From contig JANTQA010000045.1 of NCBI GenBank assembly GCA_027625915.1, forward strand, positions 1,116,001-1,180,000: 64,000 bases of DNA, written 5' to 3'. Positions 1 to 13,429 of the stretch are shown here, in pieces. The translations under genes and the position numbers were made by a program. The notes under the pieces were generated by a model. The model was not told the origin of the DNA. It searched no databases and saw only the letters and a program-made list of their open reading frames with translations. The stretch is from Anaeramoeba flamelloides (Eukaryota; Metamonada; Anaeramoebidae). How positions within the stretch are numbered: the first letter of the stretch is position 1; each line of letters starts with the position of its first letter.

Positions 1-1111
1 ATTTTCAATTCTTGAGAAATAATTGGTCAAAATCTTTAATTTTTTACTTTTTTTAAAAAAAAACAAATTTTTTAACAATTATTCTACATTTTGAGACAAA
101 TTTAAGAAAGATATTTTGCAACGTTGGTGCCTGGATGTTGATGATTCAACCTTTAAATTTGTGGTGAAATACAGATTTTTTTCGAAATGCTTTTATTTTT
201 TACTAATACAATGAATGTTTTTAACTGAATTTTATTATATGAAAAATTTATATATCACTCCTGAAACCTTAATCTTTTTCGAATGGTCAAAAGAGATATT
301 TATATTTACTAAATGAAAATAATATATAATTTTAAATCTTTTTCTATTAGGGATTAGTGTCTACCAAAAGGAAGTCTAAGATTACAATAAGTTGTTAATA
401 TTAGTTTTAAATCACCATAGTGGTACTCCAAGTTCAAATATCTCTAAAAAATCAATTAATAAAGGAGAACTATGGTGTTGATATAATCAATTAAAAGTTT
501 TTCCTTCTATTTGAAATTTAATCTTTTTTTGAAATAAATTTTTATTGATCAAAAAGAAAAAAAATATATATCAATTTTTACACCTTAAAAAATATCATAA
601 TAAAATTGTGATCAGAAACTTTTATATCTTTATGTAAAGCAATGTCTTGCAAATAAACAAATTGATTTATTATGAAGAATTATTTAATGATGAATAACAA
701 TTTTGGATATTTAAATAATAAAATTGGAATTAGCCTCAATAAAGATATTTTAAAATAAATTTGCTCCACTTTTTTAGAAAATATTTACAAATAAGGTATT
801 TTCATTTTGAGAATCAATTTTTTAAAATAACAGTGATATTTACTCAGGCAAATTTAAACTATTTATCACTTTAAACGCCACTGTTAAGATTTTAAAAATT
901 TCAATTAAAGTTAAATAATATCAAAAATATGAATATTAATGGATATTATTTTTTTGAAAATTTTTAAAAAATTATAAAAAAAAAAAAAAATGAAGATATA
1001 TATTATCTATCAAGAAATAGAATTCAATTCAATAAATAAAGCAGTTTTTTTTTGTAAATAAATCGTAAATAAATTTTTGAATATAAAAAAAAAAAAAAAC
1101 AATTAATTAAT
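1..1111. other. AT-rich intergenic DNA with one dispersed-repeat copy
   Basis: No coding signal was found on either strand. Positions about 540-800 are a diverged copy of a dispersed repeat that starts near a GATCAAAAAGAAAA block and recurs at about 21975, 31070 and 54975. The remainder is A/T homopolymers. Confidence 0.6.
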
Positions 1112-4100
1112 CTATTTAAATACTTTAACAAATGAAGAACCATTTGTTTTTGAAGATATAGAGACAATTCTTGGTAAAAATTTCTTTAAGGTTATTGCAA
1201 GTTTAGAATTGGTTTCGATGTGTAATTGTGGTTCGAGTTGTCTTACCATTGACGAATTTCCTTCGACAGTTGTGCAAAATAAGCATTTCTATTTATATAA
1301 ATGATAATAAATAATTAAATTAAAGGTGTGATGAGAATTAATTTATTGAATAAAATATTAAAATAAATAAAAAGAAAAAGGTTTTTATATTAGATATTTA
1401 ATAATTATGGTGATAATAATTACTCATAATTAAAAATTTCATTTCTTAAAAATAATCATTTTGTATTTTCCTCTTAATAAAAAATTAAAAAATTTTCTTG
1501 ATTGTTAAACATTTTTAACTTGAAAATATTTCGAATTTTTTTCTCTAACTATTGGGAAAATCTAAATAAATAAAAAAACGAAAAGAAAAAAAAAAAAAAA
1601 AAAAAAAAAAATTGAGAACTCAAAAATATTATGAAACACTACAGTGTGTCAAAAAAACTTTTTTGACCGAACAGTCTTTTGATATTTTTGTATTTGTCTA
1701 TTAAAGTTACTTATTTTTTTGAATTTCCATTGTTTTTTAAACAAAAAGTTTCATTCAAGACAATCTATCTCTTTCTTTTACATTTAAATTGTTTAGTGGG
1801 TGAGTGGTTATCAAAACTTTGTTGTTTAATATCTAGATGATTTCTGGATTGGCAAATAAAATTTCCATTCACTTGTTAGAATTAATTGTTGTTCTTTTTA
1901 CATTTAAATATAAATCTTAAATACACATGAAATCCAACCGCTAAGTATTTGAAAAAACTGCTTCCAGTTAAGGACAAAATATTTCGATTTAATCCGTCTA
2001 TTTATATGTCTTTCACTTCAATTTCGGTATTTTTTATTTTTTCTAATTTCCAGTAATCGACACCAAAAATAATATTAACTCTTTTATGTGAATATTAAAA
2101 ATTGAAAGGGAATTGTTGATCAATAAATTAATAAAGAAAAAAATATCAAAGGTAATAAACTGAAACATTTTTTGCTTATTGTGAAAACATAATCAAAACT
2201 CTATTAATTTGGAATTGAATGAAGGGTTACTTTTTGAAATTTTAATTTAACAAGGTTAAAAAAGTTTAGAAACTCGGTTTTTTGGTCATAAGAGATTGAT
2301 CCAAAATAGATTTGTTTTGAAAAACAAAATACCTTGAAATACTACAATTTTTCGAAACAGAAGAAGTGTATTTATTATTTTTTTGTGAATAATTTTTTGG
2401 GAAAACTACCATTTTAATTTCAAATTCTAAAGTGGTAAAAGGTTATTTAGTTTAGAGTAAGACTGGAAAACAGTCTTTAATTGCATTTTTTGAAGTGAAA
2501 TTTTTTATTAAAAAATTAAATCTTGTATAGATATCGGGGATTAGGTACTTATTTTCATTAAGGAGAATTTACTTTTTGAGATTATTTATGACCAAGTGGG
2601 TTTTGAAAATTACAAATAAACATTTGAAATAAAATCATTTGTTACTTGAATGATTGATAGTAAGAGATTTTATCTTTTTTTGATTAAAGAAAATAGCAAA
2701 AAAAAAAAAAGAAATGTATTGTCTCAACTCATAGAAAGCTTAGTTTAATTTCAATTTTGGTTTTAAAATTGTTTTGTTTTGGTGGTGTGTGTTCCACTCG
2801 GTACAGAAAAAACAGGAGTTGTATTTTTTCAAGAAAAAAATTCAAATGAAATTTCAATTTTTCCAAAAAAATAAAATGGTTTTCAATATTTATTCGAATT
2901 TTGGAGAAAAAAACAAGCAACTTCTTCACTCTATTTGGACTGATCTTTAAATTCATTTGATTCTAGTAACTACAAAATAATAAAACATTGAAAATATTTT
3001 TATTTTTTTTCAATTTTTAGCAAAAGATTCTGAGAGTTTATTGAATCAAAATAGTAAATGAGGGGTTGGTTTTAACAATATTCTAATCAAATTTGGATGT
3101 TTATATTCATTAAGGGTCGAGTTCTAACGGTGAAAATTTTTTTTCTGAAATGTTAAAAAACTTTTTAGTAATTTTTATGAGGATCTAACATCAATCAAAA
3201 ACCAACCAGCCGATGGCTTATGATCGATCTCCAAAAATCAACAACGAAAGATGAGGACATTTTTAGAAAAAAGCGCCAAAGAGTGACACTCAATTTCCAA
3301 TTAGAATGGTTAGAATATACAATTTTGAAAACAACTATGTCAGTTTTGAAGTGTCGCTCTTTGGCGCTTTTTGAGATCTCGGTGACTTTTTTTTTTCTTT
3401 TTTTTCATTTTTCAAATGAGTTATTTTTATCTCAAAAGAATATTACATAATCCATACTTGGTTAAATTTAGAGGGTTACAAAATAACCACAAATCAGATT
3501 AAACTGAATTAAATTGATTGTGAACTTCAAGAAAGCAATTTGTTTTAAATTAAAGAAATTTAACCATTTGGAAATAGAAAATGAGAAAAGATGAATTTTT
3601 TTTTTTTAAATTTTGATTTTTTGGAATTGAGAACTCTTTATAACTTATTTTTATTTAATTGAATTTTTTGTTAAAAAGAGATCCAATGAAATTTTTTTTT
3701 TTGTTATTTGAATTTTGTCAACCAAAAGAACGGCTATTTCATAATACCCTTTTTGGTATCAGGTCGCCCCTTGAGTATGGAGTAAATTCACGGTAAATGA
3801 CTAGACCCTTAAAACAAATTCTTTAAAAAAAAAACATTATCCCCCACTAAAAGGAAAAATTAAATCCTGAAAATTAAGGTTAGCATAAACTAAAGATTTG
3901 GATTTCAGTTATAAATCTTTTATAAATTATTTTTCCAAAGTTATCATAATTTTATGTAATTAAGAAAAGATAGCTATTAAATTCATTAAGATTCAAATAT
4001 CCCCCTTTTTCAAAATTACCGACTTTTGAAAAAAACGCAAATTTTTGTGGTGTTTTTTTTTTTTTTTGAAATAAGTTACTATAACGAATGAACTTTTGAT

Positions 4101-5665
4101 TGAACATTAAGATTGAAAAAAGAATAAATTTTAAAACAATTTATAATAAAAAAAAAAGAAATATATATTAAAACTCAATCATGGAAAAAAATAAAATGAT
4201 AAAAAATATTCCAAAAACAGAAAAAAAATAAGTTTTCCAATTTAATTTAGCGATATCTTTTGATTGAAATATTTTGTGCTATTTTAAAATTGAAAAATAT
4301 GATTCTTTTTAGACTATTAAAAAAAAATAGATTAAAATAATCTCTTTACAAAGTCTATTAAAAAATTCCAAAAATTTTACAATTAAAAAATGAAAAAAAT
4401 ATTACTGAAAAATTTTCATTTTTTATGCAATTCTCATTAATATCTATTAAAGTGGTAAACCTTTTTCAAAATTGTTATGTATAATAATGTTTATTATGTG
4501 AGTGTATTTCAGAAATACAAAATTTAGAGATTTTTTTTTGGAAAAATTTTCCTTGTCTCTTGTATTAAGACATATAAATAAATAGATAATTGTTATTCTT
4601 TTTTTTTTTTTGTTAATATTGTGTCTGTGTGTTTTAGTCTATTCTTGAATTGATCTTGAATATCTTGAACATACTGTTAACTGTAAAATACATGGAACAG
4701 AATTTTCATTTAAGCTTTCCACAAAAAAAATAAAACATTGTATTAACAAAAAAGTGAACTTCTCTCGAATCCCAAAAGGTAAATAATTTAGGCCTCATAT
4801 TTATAGGTGCTAAAGAGTTTAAATTTGGATTTTTACTGGATTTATTGTGAACCATTTTTTGGAAAGTTGAAATGAAAATTTTGTTCAATTAATTTTGACA
4901 ATTAACAGCACACAACACAGTTAGTAATGTACTTGATTTAGAAAATCAAACCGAAAAGTAAAATTTTTTAAAAAATACACAACCTTCTCGAAGTGAAACA
5001 CTCTAATTCAGTTCTTCATTGAAGGTCTGAAAAAAAAAAAAGAAAAAAAAAAAAAAGATTACTATTTTTTTAAAGCCACGATCAAACAAGGAAATATTTT
5101 CAAAAGCAATCATAACAAATTTTTGTAAATCTTCTTGTCCTTTTGGTAAGGTTGTTATTAGGTAGAGATCAGAAACTGAAGCCAGCTCTTTTAACACTTC
5201 GACTGCCTCAGGAAGAATCTCAATTGGATTATTTGAGTCATATAGAGAACTAAGTTTGATCGTTTCCTTTCCCTTAGTCTTTTCCAAAAGCCCCCCGTCA
5301 TTGATGCGAAGAATAGATCCGTTTGTAGAAACAGTTACACGATGAACACCTTGAAGTGCTCTTTTAAGTGGAGAATTTGCTCGTTTATTCATTGTTTGAA
5401 TGGATTGAAGGTTATTTCGAACGTTTCTGTTTCTGTTTCTGTTTCCGTTTCCGTTTCCATTTACGTTTACGTTTACGTTTCTGTTGTTGGCCCTGTTTCT
5501 TTCATTTTGGACGATACGGTTTCTGTCTCTTGGGTTATTTGTTCTTTTGAAAAAAAAGTAAGCAATTATTAATACATTTGCAAACAATAACGAAAAAAGA
5601 AAGATCATCCCTTCTTTTCTACACTCAGATAGGTTTTCCAGACAATAAAATAGTCTATTTGACAT
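1112..5665 (-). CDS. PEX22: PEX22-like peroxisomal membrane anchor for PEX4
   Basis: Two exons, 5665..5063 and 1288..1112, encode 259 residues. Exon 1 ends at a GTAATC donor in phase 0; exon 2 follows an AAATAG acceptor in phase 0. The protein has one hydrophobic segment near residues 20-37 (IFLFSLLFANVLIIAYFFF), an Asn/Arg/Gly-Val low-complexity linker (about 40-85), then a cytosolic domain. That domain reads HRVTVSTNGSILRI, AVEVLKELASVSDLYLITTL and, across the splice, FKKIKCLFCTT, then MVRQLEPQLHIETN. This order and the VRQLxPxLHIxTN block match the PEX22 domain of plants, fungi and other eukaryotes, where PEX22 tethers the ubiquitin-conjugating enzyme PEX4 at the peroxisome to recycle the import receptor PEX5. 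Length fits the family. Exon 2 was found only by searching for the missing C-terminal motif; the join is inferred from phase and homology, not from a transcript. Reading past the donor gives a premature stop after a poly-Phe stretch. Confidence 0.85.
1289..5062 (-). other. 3.8-kb intron of the PEX22-like gene
   Basis: The stretch has no supported gene. It holds A/T homopolymers, a repeat copy at about 3180-3790 shared with 53640-54240, and a decayed copy (about 4690-4930) of a sequence also seen at 17483 and 42755. The 5' splice site is followed directly by a T-rich run. Length is large compared with the 36-260 base introns elsewhere in the window. Confidence 0.65.
3180..3790 (+). repeat. Dispersed repeat, copy 1 (pair with 53640-54240)
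   Basis: It begins with CAATCAAAAACCAACCA and aligns along about 600 bases with the second copy, which is diverged and lacks the open frame present here. Inside this copy an imperfect inverted repeat (GCGCCAAAGAG... / ...CTCTTTGGCGC, about 3270-3375) could fold; the second copy has lost the pairing. Family unknown. Confidence 0.55.
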
Positions 5666-6129
5666 TTGAGAAAACTAAAACAATTATTCGCTCAAGATGA
5701 TAAAAAAATAAAAAAAATGTTTTTTGGAACGATAAATGATTTTTACAAGATTATTCATTCTTATTCAACAAAGATAGAAAGTTTTAATTTGTTGGTTCTT
5801 TAACTTGATCTTCTAACGAAAATAAATGCTGTTCCAAAAGAAGATGAAAAAAAAATTTAAAAGTCTCTTTCTCAAACAAAAGAGAAAAAATTTTCATTTA
5901 TGTTTATTTTTTACTTTTCCAAAATGGTGTTCATCAATTACTATTGATTTCTTTGTAAACACGATTTGTATAGGAAAAATAAGGAAAATTTTGTATAAAT
6001 TTTTTATATTTATTGTTCAAGTACCTGTATTATTACTGTTGTTTCAATAACCTTTCAGACATTGTTTACTGTTTTTTTTAAAAATGAAAAGTTAGTGTTT
6101 CTTTTTTCCAGAATGTTTCTGAACAAATT

Positions 6130-7800
6130 GATTAAAGAAACTAGTAATAAATAAAACCTGAATAAGATATTGGTTTCTTAAAGTTTTAATTTGAGAAAAG
6201 AAATTCATAAAAATGTATGATCACAGATAAAATTTTATCTCAATAAATCGATGAAGTTGATAGAAAAAAATTATCTATCAAAAAAACAAAAAATACAAGT
6301 AAATTGAAAAAAATTTGTAAAAGTTGATAAAAATTCAATGGTTAATTTAAAATTTACTACAAAGATCAAGGGTTTTTCTTTTAAAATTGATTTGGCCTTA
6401 TGTATACTATTGGTTGGTGAATTAGATATTTCATTAGGACAAGAAGAAAAAAAAAACATGAGTTATATTTTGAAACATGGATGATATTCTTTGGGTATAC
6501 ATTTTTTTGATCGCTGTATTGAAGATAATAACACACATATTTTTATTCTCATCTATATATGATCCTATGATCCAAAAAAAAAACACTAAAAATGGAAAAC
6601 TAAACAAATACCTTCCCTTAAAAAAATTAAAAAAACAAAATGAAAAAAGAAAAATAACGTTAGTTTTCATTTAACTTTTTCTTGAATACATTTTTTGCCA
6701 AGATGATTGAATTCGAACTTGAAATTATGTATATTTTTATAAACAATATCTTATTTTAACTCGTTTACTAAAACAAATTCGAAATTATGAGAATTTTATT
6801 TTCCCAAAAGAGGATTAATTTGGTCTTCAATTTTTTTTTTTTAGTTTCAAATGGTAAAATTAAAAAAAAAGTTATTTAAAAAAGATATACTCTCGGGAAA
6901 AATATTTTTATTTAATATTTTAACGTTATCTCTGATTTCAAAATTTTTTCAACCACAATTTTTCAAAAAAAAATAAAAAAGTGCACTATAATTTCAAAAA
7001 ATATTTTCAATATTCAAAAGTTGAGATTGTTTTGATTCTAAAAAATATAATTCCAGTGGTTAATTGGATTTAGTTATAAAGCTAGATATTGAAAAATATT
7101 AATCAGAAAAAAATAGTGCTTTTTTATATTAAGGGCATATTATATCAGTTCTAATTAAAAACCTTTTTAAAAAAGAAGTTTTATTAATAATTGTTTGGAT
7201 GCAAAAATGTGCACCAATTTACAGTTAGGAATTAGATCATGGAAAAAGATCAAATACGTAATAATTGGCAATTTACTGTAGTCAAAATAAAGCTTGCAAA
7301 AAAATTTAATACGTGTTTCAAAATAAAAAGTGTGTTTTTTTTTTTTTTGTTATAGAAGACCTATATATCAACCGTGCATAGAAACTGATAATATACCCTA
7401 AATAAATATGATATTAGTTTCTTAAAATTATATTATTTAAAATGAAATTTGAAAAATGAAGGATCAAATTGTTAAATTTTATCTCAAAAAATAGAGTAAA
7501 TCTTTAAATAATATTTATATTCATAAAAAAAAGAAAAAAATTCAAAAAAATTCAAAAAAATTCAGAATTATTTTAGGATAAAATTTTCAACAAATTGCAT
7601 TCTTAAATTTAAATTTTACTGAAAATATCCAGACCTTTACATTCAATATTGATTTTTAAGTAGGTATACTATTTCTTAGTTGATTGGATGTAGCCTTGGA
7701 ACAAGAAAAAAAAAAAGCACGGATTAAATTTTGAAATAAGGATTATAGTCGTTGTGCACATATTATTTTGATCACTGTAATAGTTCTTCTGGATCTCAAG
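6130..7800. repeat. Diverged direct duplication
   Basis: Blocks around 6160-6540 and 7400-7790 line up in the same order (GGTTTCTTAAAGTTTTAA versus AGTTTCTTAAAATTATAT; later ACAAGAAGAAAAAAAAAACA versus ACAAGAAAAAAAAAAAGCAC, then a TTTTTTTGATCGCTG-like block). Divergence is high, so the duplication is old. No coding content. Confidence 0.4.
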
Positions 7801-8606
7801 ACAAAGAAACACAACTCAACATTTTTTCAAATGTACGTCCCTTAAGGTTGATTTATTTTACATTTTCCTTAATACAACAAAAAGCTCGAATTTAAATGTA
7901 TAAAAAGCTTTTTACAACATAAAATTAGACTAACCAGTTAAAACATTTTGAGGAATTTTTAAGGATTCCTGAATTGTTAGTTTTCCCAAAGGCTTGAATT
8001 GAAGTAGAATTAAAGGTGTTTTACAAATTTACAGTAGAATATAAAAAATCAAGGCTTTATTACTTTTGATAAATTTAGTAAGGTTAGATTAATTACTTAT
8101 TTTGCTGAAAGTTTTCAAAATAGGTTCCCTTGTATTCAAAACTGAAGAAAAAAATACAAACATTTTTGATCCTTTTTTATAATATACAAACAATTTACCA
8201 CATTCTAATGAAATTTTCCAATGAGTTTCTTTTAAAAAAAATTTTTCCTCTTGTAAAAGAAATGATTTAAACATAGACTTTTTAAAAGATATTTTATTAG
8301 ACACAAATTATCTATTGATTGTTGTTATTTACTTTTGGTCATTAGAGTGTTTACTTCACATATTGCTAAGTTGAAATTTAAATAACTCAAGTAACTAACT
8401 CTATTTTCAAGGTATCTATTATTTAGTTTTGGTATTGTTCAAAAAAATTCTTTTTTTGATTTTCTTCCAATAAATGGAAAAATGAAGAATTTTTTTCTGT
8501 CTCTTGGCTTTGTTGACAGTAACTGTAAATTTTATGATTACAAACTCGAAAATGTCACTAATTTAAAGAAATAATTTTTTTGTAAAATTGGAAAATAGAA
8601 TTTTGG

Positions 8607-8837
8607 TCAAGACTTTAAGATAGTTTCTGATTTTTTCTCATCACTTTGATTTCTCCAAATTTGTGTGTTAAAATTTTTGTCCATTACAAAAATGTAATGA
8701 CAAAAAGAAGAAAAATACCCTAACTTTGTTGTGAAAACCACATCTATAAAGTTGTATGGAGAAGTGATACAAAATCTATCTGACAAATTCAAAAAGATAA
8801 AACTGATTGTTTCGTTTACTTTCCGATTTGTCTCCAA
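8607..8837 (-). pseudogene. Orphan open frame, possible exon or gene relic
   Basis: About 76 residues are open, with less biased composition than the surroundings (for example NLSDRFCITSPYNFIDVV and NTQIWRNQSDEKKSE). There is no ATG at the start; the frame extends a little upstream and ends with TGA. I do not recognise the family. It could be a terminal exon of a gene lying to the right on this strand, or a decayed copy. No splice acceptor is convincing. Confidence 0.25.
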
Positions 8838-9263
8838 TGTGTGTTTTTGAATTTTAAAGATTTTATTCAGGTTATCAAGTTTTTAATTATTAAATAATTT
8901 CTTACATCCTTTAATTCTTAAAAGGTTTCTGGGATCAAGTAATCGAAAAAAAAAATAGGGAAAAATTTAGATTAATCATGAAACTATTTCCAAAGAATAC
9001 TAATTAAAATAAAATTAATCATCAAACAAATAATATGAGATCTTTGATTTTTCATTTTTATTTTTTTTTCTCAAGAGTATATTGTTTTTCTCTTTAAATT
9101 TTTTTTTTTTTTTTTTGTTTTTAAAAACTACAACTCTTTTTGCAAACAAACAACTAACCAAAACTTTCTTTCTTTTTCTTTTTTTTTTTTTTTTACTAAA
9201 TTTTTTTTTTCTCCTTTGTTTGTTGCTCTTTAAAAGAATACAAACTTTTTTTAATACCAGTCA

Positions 9264-10745
9264 ATGTCTAGACTTTTAATCCTCGGAGGAACCGGCTTCA
9301 TTGGAAGAAACCTTGTCAAATACTTAGTCGATAACAATTGTTGTTCAAAAATTAAGGTAATTGATAAACAATTCCCAGCAATTGCTTATTTTTCAGAAGA
9401 AATCACAAAAGCTTTTGAAAATGAAATTGTTGAATTTAAACAAGGAAATCTTAATAGCCCAAGTAAGTAATCCTTTTATGATTTTTTCTTGATTTTATTT
9501 TAATTTTCTTTTATCTTTTTGTAAAATATTTTACTTTTTTGATTTTTCTTTTTCTTTGTTTTCAATAAAAAAAAAAATTTGCAAATTTTTAAATTTTTTT
9601 ATTTTATCTTTTTTTATCTTTTTTTTCTTCCTTTACGATTAATCAATTTTTCTTTTTGCTTCTCTTTCAAATTACAAAATTCCATTCATAGCATCAATTG
9701 AAAAGTGTTATGAAGATCCAGATGGTGGCTGGGATTGTGTCATCAATCTTGCAGGTGAAACCAAATACGGACAAACTGCAGAGGTCTATCAAGAAAAAAC
9801 CCTTGACGTTTCAATCAAATGTGCCAAGGAGGCAGTCAAAAGAAAAGTACCAAAATATATTGAAGTATCAACAGCACAGGTATACAAGGCAAACAAGAAA
9901 ATCTCTAATGAAGAAGGTGACCTTAAGCCATGGACTAGACTTGCCACATCCAAACTCGAATGTGAAGAAAAATTAAAAGAACTTGGTCTTCAAAATTTAA
10001 TCATTGTCAGGCCTTCTTGTGTTTATGGACCAGGAGATATTTTTGGAATTTGTTAGTTTTTTTTTTTTTTTCTTTTTTCTCTTCACCATCATCTTGTTTT
10101 TATATTTCAAAAACACAAATTTTTAAAAACTAAAATTTTTCTTTTTTTTTTTTTTTTTTTTGTTCAATAAATTTCAAATTTACTTTATTTTAATTTTGAC
10201 AACAAATAGCACCAAGAATCATCACTGCAGCCGTTTATAAAAAATTAGATGAAAAAATGAAATTTTTATGGAATGGTGATCTCAGACTCAACACCGTTCA
10301 CGTTTTTGATGTATGCGCAGCACTTTGGTTATTAGTCCAAAAAGGAGAAAATGGAAAGACATACAACTTGTGTGATAAAAACGACACAACCCAATCCAAA
10401 ATCAATACCTTATTAGAAGAAATCTTTGGAATCAAAACCGGATTTATTGGAAAGGTTATGTCCAACCTTGCAAAAGTAAACATGAAATCAGTAACAGAAG
10501 ATGTTAATGAAAAGCATCTTGAGCCTTGGGCTTCTCTCTGTAAAGATCACGGTATTCTTTCAACTCCTCTTACCCCTTATCTCGATCAAGAATTATTGTA
10601 TAACAATCCTCTCTACATTGATGGATCAAAAATTGAATCAGATCTCTCTTTTGAATATAAACACCCTAAAATGACCAAGGAATTATTAGAAGAACAAATT
10701 AATTACTTTACTAAACTTAATTTATTCCCTAATTTATGGAAATAA
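9264..10745 (+). CDS. Atypical extended SDR: NAD-dependent epimerase/dehydratase-like
   Basis: Three exons (9264..9462, 9692..10051, 10210..10745) encode 364 residues; donors GTAAGT and GTTAGT, acceptors TAG, both introns phase 1. The N-terminus has the Rossmann nucleotide-binding motif GGTGFIGRNLVKYL, followed by an acidic end of beta-2 (KVIDKQ). Then come VINLAGETKYGQT, an STAQVY block at the catalytic Ser/Thr strand, VRPSCVYGPGD and a C-terminal VHVFDVCAALW, all typical of extended SDRs (RmlD/epimerase type). The usual YxxxK is not evident: the Lys in LATSKLE has Leu four residues before it. Closest in style to SDRs of slime moulds and fungi; the substrate is unknown. The start is the first ATG after a T-rich leader. 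An AATAAA lies about 240 bases after the stop. Confidence 0.9.
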
Positions 10746-11957
10746 TTAATCCTATTTGATATTTTTTAATATCCTTACAATTATTCTTTTTTTTATATTT
10801 TTTCTTTCTCTTTTCATCTCTTTTTTTTTTTTTTTTTTTTTTTGTTACGATTTGGTTAAGATTTTATCCCTTTTCTCATTCAAATTATTTCTTTTATATA
10901 ACTTATTTTTTTTTTTTTTCTCAAAAATATTTCTTGTATTTTGTGCTTTATGGGGAATGTAAAAAAAAAAAAAACAACATTTAAAAATAAAATTCTAAAA
11001 AAGATTTAAAATTCTTCCACAATTTGTTTCTAATTTTTTTTTTTTTTTTTTTTTGTTTTTGAAAGAAAATGAGAGTATTTTTATTGTTTAAAAAAAGAAA
11101 AATAAAGCATTTTTTTTTTACTAGGCTGTTTCTTGGATTTTAAGATGTAGAATACTCTTTTTGGATTTTAAAAATTTTCTTGAAATTTGAATAAAACAAT
11201 ATTTATAAACTAAAAGAAATTTATACAAAGAGATCTAACAAATATTAAAAGCTTAATTTTTAAAAGTAGAGATTGAAGAAGAATAATTTGAATAAAATTT
11301 ACTTTTCTCATTGGAATAAAAATATTAGATAAAAACTTGAAAAAAGTTTAACTTTCATAAAGTACTAAAATATGTTTAATATTTAGGATTTATCTTTTCA
11401 TTGTACATTTGATTATTTGTATTTTGTTTCTTTTTTTTTTTTTTTTTGAAAAGTTGTAAGAAAATATTTTTAGAGTTATTATTCAGTTGGTAGATATTAA
11501 AATTTGGAGATCAAGCAAAGTATTTTATTGAAAAATTGTTTTGTTTTTAAGTTTAAGTTTTTATTTCAATTCGTTTTGTAGAATTTATGTTGAGATATTT
11601 TATTCCCATTCACTTCTTTTGGGAAATTGATTTTATTCCTTTTCATGTTATATTTTAAATTAAAAATAATCTGGATAAACTTATAAACTTGTACAATAAG
11701 AGAATTAAACAAAATATTTTTATTTTTAATTATATGTAAGGTTAATTTCTTTACAAAACAAAAATATTTGACATTTTAGTTGTGATTCATGACAGTGATA
11801 TTGTTTTTTTTTTTTTTTTTTTTTTAAACTTTATAATTGTCTTTTTTTTTTTATTTTGAAGATTTATAACATTTTAAAATAAAAATGCGAATAAGAGTTA
11901 TTAATACACTTTGTAAGTTTTTCTCCATCTACACTTTTTTTTTTCTGTCAAGTAGGC

Positions 11958-11983
11958 CCAATATATATATATATATATATTGG
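11958..11983. repeat. (AT)n microsatellite in a perfect palindrome
   Basis: Twenty bases of AT dinucleotides are flanked by CCA and TGG, so the whole block is self-complementary and can form a cruciform. Comparable AT runs occur at about 26870, 27445, 32658, 58247 and 62861. Confidence 0.8.
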
Positions 11984-13429
11984 ACGATAATTAATAAATA
12001 AGTAGATTGGTGCATATCAAGGATAGTATATATCTGCATGGATGAAATCCACTAAATCAATAGTTTTTCTGAAAAATTAAAAGAATCAAATTCTTCTTTA
12101 CCCTATTGAGATAAACGACAAGGTTCATTTTTGATCTTTATATGAAGATTGTTGAAAATCCCAATAGAAATAAATATTATTTCTCTATAATGATTTTCGC
12201 CCCCATGAACCTTAGAATAACATTTACCTATCACATTTACTTGAGATCTTTTGAGAAAAAAAAAAAGTCGAAAATAATAAGTTCAAAAAATTCAATTGGT
12301 CAAACCCAAAAAGAAAAAATGTGAACATTGGTTTCTATTTTGAAATTTCCAAAATATAAATTTTAATCTTCCGACCCCCCCCCCTTAAAACCCTTTAAAC
12401 ACACATAATATACTCCGCTAACAGGGAAAAAATTTAGATATAGAGTATTTTGATCAAAGATGGTAAATTTATTTTACAATTCCTTTTTATTAAATTCAAT
12501 TCTGAAGAAACTATTTAAATATCCAAACTTACCATTCTCCTTTTATTATATTGTTTATGATAAATGGATTTATTTTCATTTTTTGATAGAATTATAATTT
12601 GAATATAAGTCTTAAACATTTCCCCTTTTGATTTTATAGCTATTTTTTAAATAGGAAAATTGGTTGTTTATTATCTTTTTTTATCTTTATGTGTATCGCC
12701 CCTCATTATATAAGAATAAACATCGAATTTTGGATAAGAAGAAAAAATTATAAGAGTAGTTTATTGTTCCAATTTTTTTAGATCCTGATTGTATTGTTTA
12801 TTTTTCTTATTGGATTTAATAGTATCTACTTTTGTTAAAAAAATTGTAGAATGTATTTCTACATTTTATTTTAGAAATATTTTTTTTCAAAATATTTTGA
12901 AATATATATATAATAATATGATCATACATTTATTATTATTATTATTCATAAGTTGGTGAAAATCAATTTATAAATAGAACAAAATCAAAACAAAATAACA
13001 TTTAGAATATAAAAAGCAACTCCATTGTTTGGGGGGAAATACCTTATTGCACACTTCATTTTTACAACCATTAAAACTTTTTTTGAAAAAAAAAAATAAA
13101 ATATTGATTAATTTTACACTTTTTAATAACCCCAATTATAATAAACACTAATGGTTTATAAAAAGTCTTTGATTAAAAATATTTACAAATATATTTTTTG
13201 TTTTAAGTTGGAACATTCATTTTTTCAAGGTTCTATTAATATTTGATTTCAATTTAATAGTAAAAAAATTTGAAAAATTTTTTATTTGCATTTAAGAATG
13301 CAATTTTATTATATTTTAAAAGAATTTTAAATATGGCGAATATCTTTCAAACAGGGAATCAATTATTTGGACTATTAAAGAATTATTTGTTGAATTAAAA
13401 TGGAAAAATTATTTTTTTTCTGATTTTCA

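Larger units (their letters stand above)
5666..9263. other. Intergenic DNA between PEX22-like and SDR genes
   Basis: No complete gene is seen. Contents: two diverged direct copies of one sequence at about 6130-6560 and 7375-7800, an orphan open frame on the minus strand at 8607-8837, and a strongly T-rich upstream region (9050-9255) directly before the SDR start codon that is likely promoter or 5' leader. Confidence 0.5.

Noticed and set aside
3220-3450. 76-codon plus-strand frame
   Set aside because: Lies in a dispersed repeat whose other copy has no open frame; contains an inverted repeat rather than a domain.
5342-5572. Plus-strand Val-Ser repeat frames
   Set aside because: Antisense of the Asn-Arg-Gly linker in the PEX22-like exon.
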